A stretch of 64,000 bases of DNA from Bacillota bacterium (GTDB taxonomy: Bacteria; Bacillota; Clostridia; Oscillospirales; Oscillospiraceae). The notes under the pieces were generated by a model. It did no database searches, was not told where the DNA came from, and saw only the letters and a list, made by a program, of their open reading frames with translations. Position numbers and translations under genes: made by a program. This document shows, piece after piece, positions 8,840 to 17,537 of the stretch; the first letter of the stretch is position 1, and every line of letters starts with the position of its first letter. The stretch is from contig JAUMWD010000003.1 of the NCBI GenBank assembly GCA_030529825.1, positions 119,641-183,640 of the forward strand. The letters run 5' to 3'.

Positions 8840-8882
8840 TGCTTTTGTGCTGCAGTATTATAAAAACATTGTTGAATGCTAA

Positions 8883-10520
8883 TCAGGTTGAGGCTTCGCG
8901 TCTTAATCTCTTTCCAAGTTCGACAATATAGTTTTCTAATTCTTCACTTAGCTTCTGATTATATTTTCCGAGAGCCTGGAGGACTTCAAATGTATCATAG
9001 TCATATTCAATGGTAACAAACGGCACAGCTTTTTCTTTACGCAAAAAAACGATAATTGAAGTGCGATCCATAACATAATCAAAGTATCTGCATTTAAACA
9101 CACAGTTGTGCTGCTGCTGACCTTCAAATTTAAACTCCTCTATGGTTTTCGGAACCATAATAAAATATCCGTTTTCTTCGCGGTCTATCCAGGATAATTC
9201 TTTGGCAACATCAGCATAGTATTTCGCATCATCGTTACTGTACCAGACATTTTTGTCCATCAGCAAATCGGTGAGTCTTTCATTGTAGTCTTTATCGAAA
9301 AAATCGTTAATTGTAATTCCTTGCTGACGGTCAAGCTCAAATATGTAATCCCAATAAACACCTATATTGAGATTGCTGGTTCTTTTCGAAAAATCAATCA
9401 ATCTTTTGCATAAATCCGTGTGATCGAATCCGCGTTTTGCGAACATTTTTTTCAGCGTACCGTATATGGAGTTGTAATATTTTATTTTCATTATCTCTTC
9501 CATCTTGCGCAGAACATCAAGGTCGCGAATACCGTAATCCTTGATAACCGGAAGAGCATTTATAACATTGTTGCGGCTTGCAAAGTCAATTTGCTTTGAG
9601 GTGAATGGTTCCAGATATCCGATTAAATCTTTAATACGGTAGGTAGACAAGTACAGTTTGTTCTTAAAAACAATTTCGGCTTTGTTGTTATAAAGCGCGG
9701 GAAAAAGGAGATGTGCGTACAGGTAAGAATCTACATCTTTTACCTCTATGTAATCATTCAGATAATTGCAATCGCATTTTCTGACTACCTCATTAATGAG
9801 AATGCAGTTCTGCAACCGTGCTTCTTGCCACCTGCTGTTTTTCGTGGTAAGGGTGACGTGTCCCCAAGTGTTCTTCACATTTTTGAAAAAGGCGTAAAAA
9901 CGGCCTTTCACCATCAAAAAACGCATAACCTCCGCATTATAGCTCTCCAAAAGGGTGACGCCGGCACGAACACCTTTTTTATAGATGTCATTTCGCCAAA
10001 AAACCCTGAGCACGTAGGTGTCCCGATATTTTGTCAGAAATCCGATGCTGTACTTGCTTCTGGCCTTTGAAGTGTTTTTAGGATACTCCATCTTAGGCTC
10101 AAATGAATCATACAATGCTTTGGTTTCGTTGTCGCATTCTATGAAAATTGCTCGCAGCAGGTCTTGCTCGTCTTTTGGTAAGCCCGCTAAATTCGGCAAA
10201 GCACGGTCATAACTGAAATGTACTTTAGTCTTTTCGACATTACAGACGGGTACATTTACCATTGATCTTGTCAGCCATTGCTTTTGGGCTTCGGCAGCGC
10301 GATGCTCTTCGGCTTCTTTATCGACTTCGGCTTTCTTCGCTGACTGACTCTGCAATTGCGCATTCTCATACTTGATAAAGCCCTTTTCAAACGCATTCGG
10401 CAGCAGCTTTACGGAACGGGTGCCATAATCTACATAAATAAAACTATCGTCCGAAGAAATAATTGTACCTGTTTCTCCTTGTTTATTTATAACCTTTTCC
10501 CCGATAATAATATCAAACAT
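8883..10520 (-). CDS. PcfJ-like protein with N-terminal SH3/KOW-like domain
   Basis: A 545-residue protein. Residues 1-60 ('GEKVINKQGETGTIISSDD...VDYGTRSVKLLPNAFEKG') have the pattern of a small beta-barrel seen at the start of many Clostridia proteins. Residues about 65-95 are charged and probably helical. The C-terminal 110 residues carry the PcfJ signature 'EGQQQHNCVFKCRYFDYVMD', 'IIVFLRKEKAVPFVTIEYD' and 'VLQALGKYNQ'. PcfJ comes from conjugative plasmid pCF10 and its function is unknown. No conjugation genes are nearby. It faces the fic gene tail-to-tail. Confidence 0.72.
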   Translation of the reverse strand: MFDIIIGEKVINKQGETGTIISSDDSFIYVDYGTRSVKLLPNAFEKGFIKYENAQLQSQSAKKAEVDKEAEEHRAAEAQKQWLTRSMVNVPVCNVEKTKVHFSYDRALPNLAGLPKDEQDLLRAIFIECDNETKALYDSFEPKMEYPKNTSKARSKYSIGFLTKYRDTYVLRVFWRNDIYKKGVRAGVTLLESYNAEVMRFLMVKGRFYAFFKNVKNTWGHVTLTTKNSRWQEARLQNCILINEVVRKCDCNYLNDYIEVKDVDSYLYAHLLFPALYNNKAEIVFKNKLYLSTYRIKDLIGYLEPFTSKQIDFASRNNVINALPVIKDYGIRDLDVLRKMEEIMKIKYYNSIYGTLKKMFAKRGFDHTDLCKRLIDFSKRTSNLNIGVYWDYIFELDRQQGITINDFFDKDYNERLTDLLMDKNVWYSNDDAKYYADVAKELSWIDREENGYFIMVPKTIEEFKFEGQQQHNCVFKCRYFDYVMDRTSIIVFLRKEKAVPFVTIEYDYDTFEVLQALGKYNQKLSEELENYIVELGKRLRREAST

Positions 10521-10590
10521 ATAATTGAATCCTTTTGTGTTCTATAATATTTATGCTTTAGGGTCGGACTGTTGCGATATACCATGCAAG

Positions 10591-11142
10591 CTACAGTTTA
10601 ATTCCTACTACCTCATTGAGCTTCTCCCACACCTTTACCATTGCAAAGGTATCCAACCCACAATAATTCAGCAGGTGTGTTCTATAGGCTTCCAACTCAT
10701 CCCGGGACATTGCAGCCATTCTCTTGAAGGTAGCAGATGCCTCGGAGCCGTTATGGACACCCTCGAGGTTGTGGTAGTCAAGCGAGGGGTCATCAGGAAA
10801 CAGCGCGGGCAGGACATACTTAATGGAGTAAGAGCCTTGCATTGCCCTGTCGTAATAATACTTCTTCTGGAATGGTATCATAAGGTCTTGTATGTTGTCG
10901 TGTATATCCATTAAGTGCTCTGCCAGGTCGGGATAGATTTCGGCAAGCCCCTTTATGCGCCCCTTCTCAAAACCCATGTTATATGCTGTGGTGCATACGC
11001 CTCTTGGAATATCTCTGCATAATTGCTCCGCTAATGCCCTGCGCGGGTCTTTACCGGGGTAAGCTAAAAACTCGGTATGCTTCAGGTCACCGCCCTTATG
11101 CTCAATAGAACAGTATTTGGATTTGGAAAGATTAAGCGCCAT
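10591..11142 (-). CDS. Internally deleted DUF2779 protein
   Basis: A 183-residue frame with a good ribosome site (AGGGGGG, 5 bases before ATG 11142). The first residues 'MALNLSKSKYC' resemble the N-terminus of full-length DUF2779 proteins, which normally continue into a Cas4/RecB-like nuclease domain. Here the text jumps at once to the C-terminal region ('LKHTEFLAYPGKDPRRALAE', 'AYNMGFEKGRI', 'DLMIPFQ', 'GSYSIKYVLPALFP', 'YHNLEGVHNGSEAS'). Full-length members are roughly 500-700 residues, so a few hundred seem missing in frame. The retained part resembles an RNase H-like exonuclease fold. Whether the remnant works is unknown. Confidence 0.65.
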   Translation of the reverse strand: MALNLSKSKYCSIEHKGGDLKHTEFLAYPGKDPRRALAEQLCRDIPRGVCTTAYNMGFEKGRIKGLAEIYPDLAEHLMDIHDNIQDLMIPFQKKYYYDRAMQGSYSIKYVLPALFPDDPSLDYHNLEGVHNGSEASATFKRMAAMSRDELEAYRTHLLNYCGLDTFAMVKVWEKLNEVVGIKL

Positions 11143-11323
11143 ATTAGCCCCCCTGCATAAATCATAAGAATACATTAATACGCCGATGGGCTGCGTTGTT
11201 GTTCCAGAGAAGACATTTACAATAATTTTACAGCACAACCAAGCCAAATGCAACTGATGAGACTTAACCTTTTGCCCCAAGTTGTATAAAAATAAAAATC
11301 CTTGGAAATAAAACACGCTGTTC

Positions 11324-11352
11324 TTTACATCACTTGGTAAATAGAGTATAGT
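11324..11352 (+). promoter_or_regulatory. Promoter with CACTTGG spacer element (copy 1)
   Basis: TTTACA and TATAGT are 17 bases apart. Between them lies CACTTGG followed by nine bases to the -10 box, the same layout as at 12217-12245. A further CTTGGAAATA stands at 11301-11310. Confidence 0.55.
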
Positions 11353-11406
11353 ATCTATGTAATACTGAATCTCAATCGATACCCTTTGCAGATACGGAGG
11401 TTTGCT

Positions 11407-12090
11407 GTGAATAGAATTGATGAAATGATAAACTGGTATAAAGAGAATGAGACCAGACGCGAGCATACTGTTATTAAAGCCAAGCTTAAATTAATCAGGA
11501 GCATATATGAAGAAATTGAAAATTCAGAAGACAGAATCTTTATGGATGAAATCATTGATAATTTCGCAGACATAATGGCGCTTCACCGCGATGTAATTAT
11601 GGATAAGGAAATGGAACTGGAAAGCTGCGCTGCGGCAGGCAGCGGCTGCAATACAAGCAGCTATATTGCGTTAAGACAGGACGGCTTTCGGGACGATAAA
11701 CAGCTGCAGGCCGCTTTTGCAGACTATCTTTCAAAAAAGAAAAAGAAACCGCTGTCCAGCTACACCATCAACGATTACTGTTCCCGAATCCGAAATGTCT
11801 GGAAATCCTTTTACGCGGACTATCTCGACGGCTCACTCCAGAAAGAGCTGGCTGAAAATGTTGAGATAGTCAATGCAGATAACCCGCTTGTTAACACCCT
11901 CAACAATATTGAAGAACTGTGTTGCTATGCTGAAATGTGCATGCATTCCGAAAACGGCAGGAATTGGGCCAATGCCATCGCTGCCTTAAATAACTTTGCC
12001 GATTTTGCAGCAGAGAGCAGCAAAAATGCGGCGGAGAACACAGATCCACTCGCTGTATTTTGCGGAAATCCTTGCGATTTGATTTATTGA
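11407..12090 (+). CDS. Protein of unknown function, helical
   Basis: A 227-residue protein starting GTG at 11407, seven bases after GGAGG. It is not recognised. Residues about 1-75 are charged and probably helical. Residues about 100-135 ('FADYLSKKKKKPLSSYTINDYCSRIRNVWKSFYADYL') look like the SAM-like core-binding domain of tyrosine recombinases, but no catalytic recombinase domain follows. A strong hairpin terminator closes the gene. The neighbouring gene at 12284 has a matching promoter element, so the two may be regulated together. Confidence 0.65.
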   Translation: MNRIDEMINWYKENETRREHTVIKAKLKLIRSIYEEIENSEDRIFMDEIIDNFADIMALHRDVIMDKEMELESCAAAGSGCNTSSYIALRQDGFRDDKQLQAAFADYLSKKKKKPLSSYTINDYCSRIRNVWKSFYADYLDGSLQKELAENVEIVNADNPLVNTLNNIEELCCYAEMCMHSENGRNWANAIAALNNFADFAAESSKNAAENTDPLAVFCGNPCDLIY

Positions 12091-12092
12091 AC

Positions 12093-12122
12093 GCACCGGA
12101 GCTTTACTCCGGTGCTGTTTTT
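12093..12122 (+). terminator. Intrinsic terminator
   Basis: GCACCGGAG / CTCCGGTGC with a 5-base loop and a T run. Confidence 0.85.
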
Positions 12123-12216
12123 ATCAGCGCATAGATACAAGAACGTTCAGCAAAAAATCAGTCTGATTTTACACATTTTACTAAATCGTTTGCCGATTTT
12201 TGTGCAATATTACCCC

Positions 12217-12265
12217 TTTCTTTCACTTGGAAATAATGCTATAATCCAAACATCACTTGGAAAAA
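12217..12265 (+). promoter_or_regulatory. Promoter with paired CACTTGG elements (copy 2)
   Basis: TATAAT (12240-12245) lies nine bases after CACTTGG, with a weak TTTCTT at the -35 position. A second CTTGGAAAAA (12256-12265) follows the -10 box and forms TCCAA-N7-TTGGA with the bases before it. The layout matches the promoter at 11324. Confidence 0.5.
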
Positions 12266-12283
12266 CAATGCGGAGGGTACGTT

Positions 12284-12577
12284 ATGGAGCTTAAAGAATT
12301 CATCGGCAAGGTAGTCATCTCAACCGAAACAAATCAGCGTTTAATCATCGAGCGCATTACATCTCCCGAAATCAAAGTGGCCACGGAAAAGCCAGGTAGC
12401 TTCGGATATCCGCAGCACTATGTTTACAGAACAATTAATGGTGACCCGATTTCCAACGGTACGCTGGTCTTTGAAGACTCTTCACTGACTGAGCCCTTCA
12501 AGGCGGCCTACAGTGCCTATTGCCGCACAAAGGCTGCTTACTACGAGGAGATGGGCTACTGGATGAGACTTGATTAA
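12284..12577 (+). CDS. Small protein of unknown function
   Basis: A 97-residue protein starting ATG 12284 after GGAGGG. I do not recognise it. The first half ('FIGKVVISTETNQRLIIERITSPEIKVAT') reads as beta strands and the last 30 residues as a helix ('KAAYSAYCRTKAAYYEEMGYWM'). It is followed after 16 bases by a DUF1810 gene, with which it is probably co-transcribed. Confidence 0.6.
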   Translation: MELKEFIGKVVISTETNQRLIIERITSPEIKVATEKPGSFGYPQHYVYRTINGDPISNGTLVFEDSSLTEPFKAAYSAYCRTKAAYYEEMGYWMRLD

Positions 12578-12593
12578 GAAAGGAGCATGCGCT

Positions 12594-13061
12594 ATGGATT
12601 ATGATTTCGGGCGTTTTCTGCGGCGGCAGGAAAACGTATATGAAAATGCCTTACGGGAATTGAAAGCAGGCAAGCCGCAAATGCGTTATCTTCTGTTTAT
12701 CTTTCCCCGGATGCGAGGCTTGGCCGGAAGCCGCAAGTCCTTTGTTTACGGTCTCCGCGATTTGAATGAGGCGAGGGTGTACTTAGATCACCCTGTTTTA
12801 GGTCCTCGGCTGCTAGAATGCTGTGAAGCAATGCTAATGCACAAGGACAAAACGGCGGAGGAAATTTTCGGAGGAACGCAGGCGGCAAATCTGCAGTCCT
12901 CTATGACGCTGTTCTCTCTCGTGAGTGAGGAAAACTCCATATTCCATAAGGTGCTGGAGCAGTTTTTTGACGGAGAGGCCGACCCTGTAACATCAGGCCT
13001 TGCCGACGGCAGCATCGTGGACATATCTTATAGAAAATATGCGTTTGAGGTCGATTTTTAA
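12594..13061 (+). CDS. DUF1810 family protein
   Basis: A 155-residue protein of the DUF1810 family. Signatures in order: 'DFGRFLRRQENVYENALREL', 'FIFPRMRGLAGSRKS' (the usual FIFPQ..GLG.S), 'EARVYLDHPVLGPRLLEC', 'AEEIFGGTQAANLQSSMTLF' and 'VLEQFFDGEADPVT'. Length equals the family norm. Function is not established. AAGGAG precedes ATG 12594. Confidence 0.85.
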   Translation: MDYDFGRFLRRQENVYENALRELKAGKPQMRYLLFIFPRMRGLAGSRKSFVYGLRDLNEARVYLDHPVLGPRLLECCEAMLMHKDKTAEEIFGGTQAANLQSSMTLFSLVSEENSIFHKVLEQFFDGEADPVTSGLADGSIVDISYRKYAFEVDF

Positions 13062-13097
13062 AATAACAACAAAAACAATTTTAAAGGAGATTATATT

Positions 13098-13262
13098 ATG
13101 ACTTACACATGGAAAATCGTTTACAACCCTGTAGTTATGAACGGAGGCATCAGAGGTGTTGCCCTTGTGGAAGCTGACACTGAACAGTGGGCTATCAAGA
13201 CCTTTATGGAACAGTATGCAGGTCAGTATTCTACCATAGACTCTGTTACAAAGCTTGGCTGA
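13098..13262 (+). CDS. 54-residue small protein
   Basis: Starts ATG after AAAGGAG at a good distance and ends in TGA. The text includes 'YTWKIVYNPVVMNGGIRGVALVE' split by beta-like hydrophobic alternation. Not recognised. It is the last gene before a strong terminator. Confidence 0.6.
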   Translation: MTYTWKIVYNPVVMNGGIRGVALVEADTEQWAIKTFMEQYAGQYSTIDSVTKLG

Positions 13263-13281
13263 TAACTGACTAAAATGAAAA

Positions 13282-13322
13282 CCGGCACGGACCCATGCGT
13301 AACAAGCCGTGCCGGATTTTTT
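13282..13322 (+). terminator. Intrinsic terminator
   Basis: Perfect 9-bp stem CCGGCACGG / CCGTGCCGG followed by ATTTTTT. It separates the small-gene operon from the PolC-like gene. Confidence 0.85.
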
Positions 13323-13359
13323 GCCGTTTCAAAATCAGAGATTTCGGAGGGGAACCAAA

Positions 13360-15504
13360 ATGAAGGAACCGAACACAGCGCGCGTGGAACTGAAATTACA
13401 TACCACAATGTCGGAGAGCACTTCGGTAATTACCTCCGAAATTGCCGTGAAGGAGGCAGTGTCACACGGGATGAAGGCTATTGCCGTCACCGACCGCAAT
13501 TCGGTGCAAAGCTTTCATGAGCTTGCCCGTTGCCGAGAGAAATACGGTAAAAATCTGAAGATAATCTACGGCGCAGAGCTTTTAAACTCAACGGTGCTGG
13601 TAAAAAATCAGAAAGGCCTGAAGCCCTTGTATAAGCTCATTTCTGGGAAAACAATCACTCCTCAGGAGCGGGAACACCTGCTGTTTGGTGCTAATTGCTG
13701 CGGGCCTTTGCACAAGGCTGCCTGCAATGGCGCGGATATCGAAATGCTGCATCACTTGGCTGCGGACTATGACTACATCGAACTTGGAATAATAAATGAC
13801 CTTCCCCATGACCGTGATATGAATCTGCGGCTTTATGACCTGGGAAAGAAACTGGGCAAGCCGGTGGTAGCTGTGGGAAACTGTCACTATATTCATCCGC
13901 ATGAAAAGGTTTGCACATCTGTGCTTGATACCTTGAAGGGCAATTGTGCCAAAACGGAAGAACTGCACCTGCGCACAACGGAAGAAATGCTTGAGCAGTT
14001 TGCGTATTTGGGAGAAGAGGCAGCCTGCAAGGTCGTGGTCACAAACCCGAACTGGATTGCGGACGAAATCAAGCAGATTGACCCAAGAGAAATCGACGGA
14101 CCGGCCTTTGCTCTACCTGATGCAGCTGCTACGGTACGCCGAGTCTGTGAGGAAAAGCTGACGGCCCTTTACGGTGAGCAGCCTTTGATCAGAAAACGGC
14201 TTGAGCAGGAGCTTATGCGTCTGGGTAAGAACGCGTCCATGTTCTTGCTGTGCCATTTGCTTGCCACGCATCTGAGGGAAAAGAATACACTATACGGCTT
14301 GCGTGGAACCTTAGGCTCAACCTTGATTGCCTATCTGCTGGATATTTCCGACATCAATCCTTTGCCTGCCCACTATCGTTGTCCTGCCTGCAGGCACACG
14401 GAATTTTCAGAGGCAGATTCCGGATATGACTTGCCGAAAAAGAACTGCCCCTGTTGCAGAAAAACCATGGTCAGTGACGGTCACAATATACCCTTTGAAA
14501 CCTGCATGGGTATCGATGGGGAGTTTTGTGCGGATATAGAGCTTAATGTGGCCGACGATATGCGAGCTGAAGCAGTACAATTTTTAGCTGACCTGCTTGG
14601 ACGGAAGAGGCTGGCTGCCGGCGGAACTATTAACACCTACAGTCCCCAATTGGCGGATGCCAGCCTGCAGGATTACGCCGATATAAGCGGTGAGGAGATT
14701 ACAGAAGCGGACAAGGCGTGGATTGCCGATATGATTTGCAATGTAAAAAGCAGCGACGGCATACAGCCGGGTGGCGTTTTGCTGCTGCCGGAAGGAATGG
14801 AGTGGGAGGATGTAACTCCTGCGCGTTCAGTTGACGGTGACGGCTGCAAATTTGCAACGCACCTTGAGTATTACCATATCGCAGAGGCGATACCGAAGGT
14901 GGGAATTCTTTCTTCCGACTACTACGGGCGGCTGCAGAAAATGCTTGCACTTACAGGCGCTGCCCTTGAGGATGTTGACTATCATGACCCCAAGGTCTAT
15001 GCGATGATTCAAGATTCTGATACCGGCGGCATACCGGAGTTTGACGGGAAATATACACAGAGACTGCTTGGAAAGCTGAATACAATTTCCTTCAGTGACC
15101 TGATTAAGGTAATCAGCCTGGCTCACAGTACATTTTCATGGCATGAAAATACGGAAGACATGATGCAGGAGCATCCCTTCAGAGAATTGATAGGCAATCG
15201 GGATGATGTTTTTCTGACATTGCGCAAATACGGCGTGGACCGAGAGACAGCCCATACAGCTATGACGGCTGCCCGCAAGGGTAAATTGCACAGCAATTGG
15301 CGCAAAAACGAAGCCATGCTCGAAGGCTTACAGCAAGCCGGAGTGCCGGAGTGTTACTTGGAAGCTATGCAAAACGCCAGGTATCTGTCCTCAAAGGCCC
15401 ATGTTGTTCACTATGTGAAGCTGGCATACATGGCAGCTTGGTTCAAGGTTTACTATCCTGAGACTTTCTGCAAAGTAACCCTTGAGGCGATGGATACATC
15501 GTAA
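13360..15504 (+). CDS. PolC-like protein with altered catalytic residues
   Basis: A 714-residue paralogue of Gram-positive replicative polymerase PolC (normally about 1,430). Residues 8-185 are a PHP domain ('VELKLHTTMS', 'AVTDRNS', 'YGAELL', 'GNCHYIHPHE') without the exonuclease inserted in PolC. The polymerase part follows: 'GLRGTLGSTLIAYLL', a Zn site Cys341/344/363/366, 'GHNIPFETCMG', then the palm. PolC has DIDLN at the first two catalytic aspartates; here it is D392-I-E394. The third, in PolC 'THFDFHS', reads 'THLEYYHI' (Glu503). The C-terminal tens-binding and helix parts ('GIPEFDGKY', 'SSKAHVVHYV') remain, but the OB domain and PolC tail are absent. Start chosen after GGAGGGG. Confidence 0.8.
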   Translation: MKEPNTARVELKLHTTMSESTSVITSEIAVKEAVSHGMKAIAVTDRNSVQSFHELARCREKYGKNLKIIYGAELLNSTVLVKNQKGLKPLYKLISGKTITPQEREHLLFGANCCGPLHKAACNGADIEMLHHLAADYDYIELGIINDLPHDRDMNLRLYDLGKKLGKPVVAVGNCHYIHPHEKVCTSVLDTLKGNCAKTEELHLRTTEEMLEQFAYLGEEAACKVVVTNPNWIADEIKQIDPREIDGPAFALPDAAATVRRVCEEKLTALYGEQPLIRKRLEQELMRLGKNASMFLLCHLLATHLREKNTLYGLRGTLGSTLIAYLLDISDINPLPAHYRCPACRHTEFSEADSGYDLPKKNCPCCRKTMVSDGHNIPFETCMGIDGEFCADIELNVADDMRAEAVQFLADLLGRKRLAAGGTINTYSPQLADASLQDYADISGEEITEADKAWIADMICNVKSSDGIQPGGVLLLPEGMEWEDVTPARSVDGDGCKFATHLEYYHIAEAIPKVGILSSDYYGRLQKMLALTGAALEDVDYHDPKVYAMIQDSDTGGIPEFDGKYTQRLLGKLNTISFSDLIKVISLAHSTFSWHENTEDMMQEHPFRELIGNRDDVFLTLRKYGVDRETAHTAMTAARKGKLHSNWRKNEAMLEGLQQAGVPECYLEAMQNARYLSSKAHVVHYVKLAYMAAWFKVYYPETFCKVTLEAMDTS

Positions 15505-15572
15505 TATGAGACCGTTAGCACGAGAAGCTACAGAAGCTCCGGATGCCTGACAAATGATGATTTTCGTTCCTG

Positions 15573-15605
15573 TTGCCGCATAACATTCCATTTTTGTGGG
15601 AAATA
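15573..15605 (+). repeat. Repeated leader element, copy 1
   Basis: Begins TTGCCGCATAACAT and continues with a pattern (C.ATTT.TG..GAAAT) shared with 16754-16785. It lies just upstream of the coiled-coil gene at 15641. Confidence 0.5.
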
Positions 15606-15640
15606 ATGACGCTGATTATATTATTAAGGAGGCAATATAT

Positions 15641-16141
15641 ATGCTATACACATCTTCCGAGGCAAACAAGCTTCTGACCGCCATCAAGCAGGAGATAGAC
15701 CTCATAACCGCTGAAGAGGAGCAGGTAAAGACCTTCGTCTGCGCTACCGTCGAGAATGTCGATGATGTGCGCCCTGCTTACGACTACAACAAGACTCAGC
15801 AGAAAATCGACGAGCTCTATGCAAAAATGCGCAAGATAAAGCACGCAATCAACTGCTTCAATGTCACGCATGTAGTGGACGGCCTGGATATGACAGTCGA
15901 CCAGGTTCTTGTCTACCTTCCGCAGCTGACGAAGAAGGTCAAGAAACTCAAGGAAATGAGCTCTACTCTGCCCAAGACAAGAGCACGATCTGGCTTAGGC
16001 GATATAATCGAGTATTCCTATGCCAACTATAATCCCGCGCAGGCTGCCGATGACTACCGTCGCTGCTCGGAGGAGCTCGCAAGAGTTCAGACGGCGCTGG
16101 ATGTTGCAAACAATACCGTCAGGTTTGAGATAGACATCTGA
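15641..16141 (+). CDS. DIP1984-like helical protein
   Basis: A 166-residue, strongly helical protein with an ideal AAGGAGG site before ATG 15641. The layout, a helical hairpin with 'KIDELYAKMRKIKHAINCFNV', then 'GLDMTVDQVLVYLPQL' and a final long helix, resembles the DIP1984/septicolysin family ('RINRTN...G.TLTDAL'). The match is in pattern rather than in many identical residues. Role unknown. Confidence 0.6.
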   Translation: MLYTSSEANKLLTAIKQEIDLITAEEEQVKTFVCATVENVDDVRPAYDYNKTQQKIDELYAKMRKIKHAINCFNVTHVVDGLDMTVDQVLVYLPQLTKKVKKLKEMSSTLPKTRARSGLGDIIEYSYANYNPAQAADDYRRCSEELARVQTALDVANNTVRFEIDI

Positions 16142-16865
16142 GCCTGACAGAGTTTTCCGTCATACCTGAAATATATCGAAAGGTATATTCTGCATCAAAT
16201 AACCCTTATTAGAATCTGTTTATGGTTAATGTTTTCCGTTATTACTTGTTATCAGTTAATGGATGAATGTTCAGTGTTCCTGATGAGCGTTATTGCTATT
16301 TTGAATTTCAAAATATGATGACAGCAGGTATGAAAAAACCGCTTTCTTCGCACAGCCGGGTTCGGTTTCGGCTGCGTGTGCCATATCTCGTCTGAAATGT
16401 TGTATATGCAGCCGGCGAGTGATTCGACTTCATGATGACAACAATATTCACATAGCGCAGGAAAGCTGATTCGTATAAATAAAGCCCGATGGAATTCCAG
16501 ACAGGAAAACCAACGGGCTTTATTTGTTCAGCGCCAAGGCAGTCATGCATGGCAAAAGATGACTTGCGTTACGCCCTGCAGCATTGCTTCGGTACTGTAT
16601 ATGATGCGGAGAAAGGGGTGAAGCTAGCACTGTCAGAGCTTAAGGAGGAATAGGGAATCAATCTGCAGCCGGAGCCTTGCGAAGACTCGGGTTCGGACAA
16701 ATCTGCCGGCATGCAGCTTACCATAATTATGTTCTGACCGGATGCGGCTCCGATTGCCGCATAACATACGATTTATGATAGAAATGCTTTGCTTCATTTT
16801 ACTTTTGTGATATTATCCTTGTAAAATGTAGTACGTTGTTAAGGAAACAAAAAATGGAGGTTGTG
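16142..16865. other. Gene-poor gap with remnants
   Basis: No supported gene in this 720-base stretch. It holds a hairpin AAAGCCCG...CGGGCTTT followed by TATTTG (16481-16526) that could be a terminator, a 34-residue frame without a ribosome site (16549-16653, 'DLRYALQHCFGTVYDAEKG') that looks like a fragment, and the second copy of the leader repeat. A promoter for the next gene probably lies near 16790-16830 but two alignments of its boxes compete. Confidence 0.5.
16754..16785 (+). repeat. Repeated leader element, copy 2
   Basis: Shares TTGCCGCATAACAT and the following spaced bases with 15573-15605; here it lies about 80 bases upstream of the gene at 16866. Confidence 0.5.
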
Positions 16866-17537
16866 ATGAAAAAAACTGTTGATAGCTACCAGGAATTCAT
16901 TGACTATTTTCACATTAGTAAAAACGATTTATATATGTATGGCTTATCGGCTGTTATTTCCGTAGATGAAAAAACTGCCACAGAGCAATATCATATTATA
17001 AAAGAAAAGCTTCTGGGTAATGAGGAACTATATATTCGCGGCTATGGGAGAAACGGCATAAATACCAGGCTGTATTTAGACTTGTACAATATGCTGTTTG
17101 ACAATAACAAAATAAAAATTGACCCGACTAATAATATGGTACCAAGAAGAAACATATCGAAAAATACCGGACATAAAATCAACGAAGATATTCTCAATTA
17201 TCAGGTATCACATATTTGGGGAAAAACTAAAAACCCTATATTGTTTGAGTCTGTATGGAATATTTGCTTTATCCCGAGACTGTATGATCCATTCACCGGA
17301 CATGAGTGCAAAGGCGGCTGGAATGAAGAATTTACCGTCCTGCTGAATCACTACATCTATGACAAGTATGAGAGTATTATTTCAGACTATAATCAGTTCC
17401 TGTCGGATAATGATATTAAAAACAAAATAAACAGTTTTGTTGATTTGCAGATTAAACAAAATCAATACGACATTTCTACGCTTGAACGCTTCAAAAATGA
17501 TGCTCCGAATGAATGGGAAACAATAAAACGCCTTTAA
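16866..17537 (+). CDS. HNH-like protein of unknown function
   Basis: A 223-residue protein starting ATG after TGGAGG. The stretch 'VSHIWGKTKNPILFESVWNICFIPRLYDPFTGHE' has the His...Asn...His spacing and flavour of an HNH-type nuclease core, as found in some restriction endonucleases. This is a tentative reading; metal ligands cannot be confirmed by eye. The gene is visibly more AT-rich and lysine/isoleucine-rich than its neighbours, a sign of transfer. A disrupted frame overlaps its 3' end. Confidence 0.6.
   Translation: MKKTVDSYQEFIDYFHISKNDLYMYGLSAVISVDEKTATEQYHIIKEKLLGNEELYIRGYGRNGINTRLYLDLYNMLFDNNKIKIDPTNNMVPRRNISKNTGHKINEDILNYQVSHIWGKTKNPILFESVWNICFIPRLYDPFTGHECKGGWNEEFTVLLNHYIYDKYESIISDYNQFLSDNDIKNKINSFVDLQIKQNQYDISTLERFKNDAPNEWETIKRL

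Noticed and set aside
11407-12090. Tyrosine recombinase
   Set aside because: Only a core-binding-like stretch is seen; the catalytic Arg-His-Arg-Tyr domain is absent.
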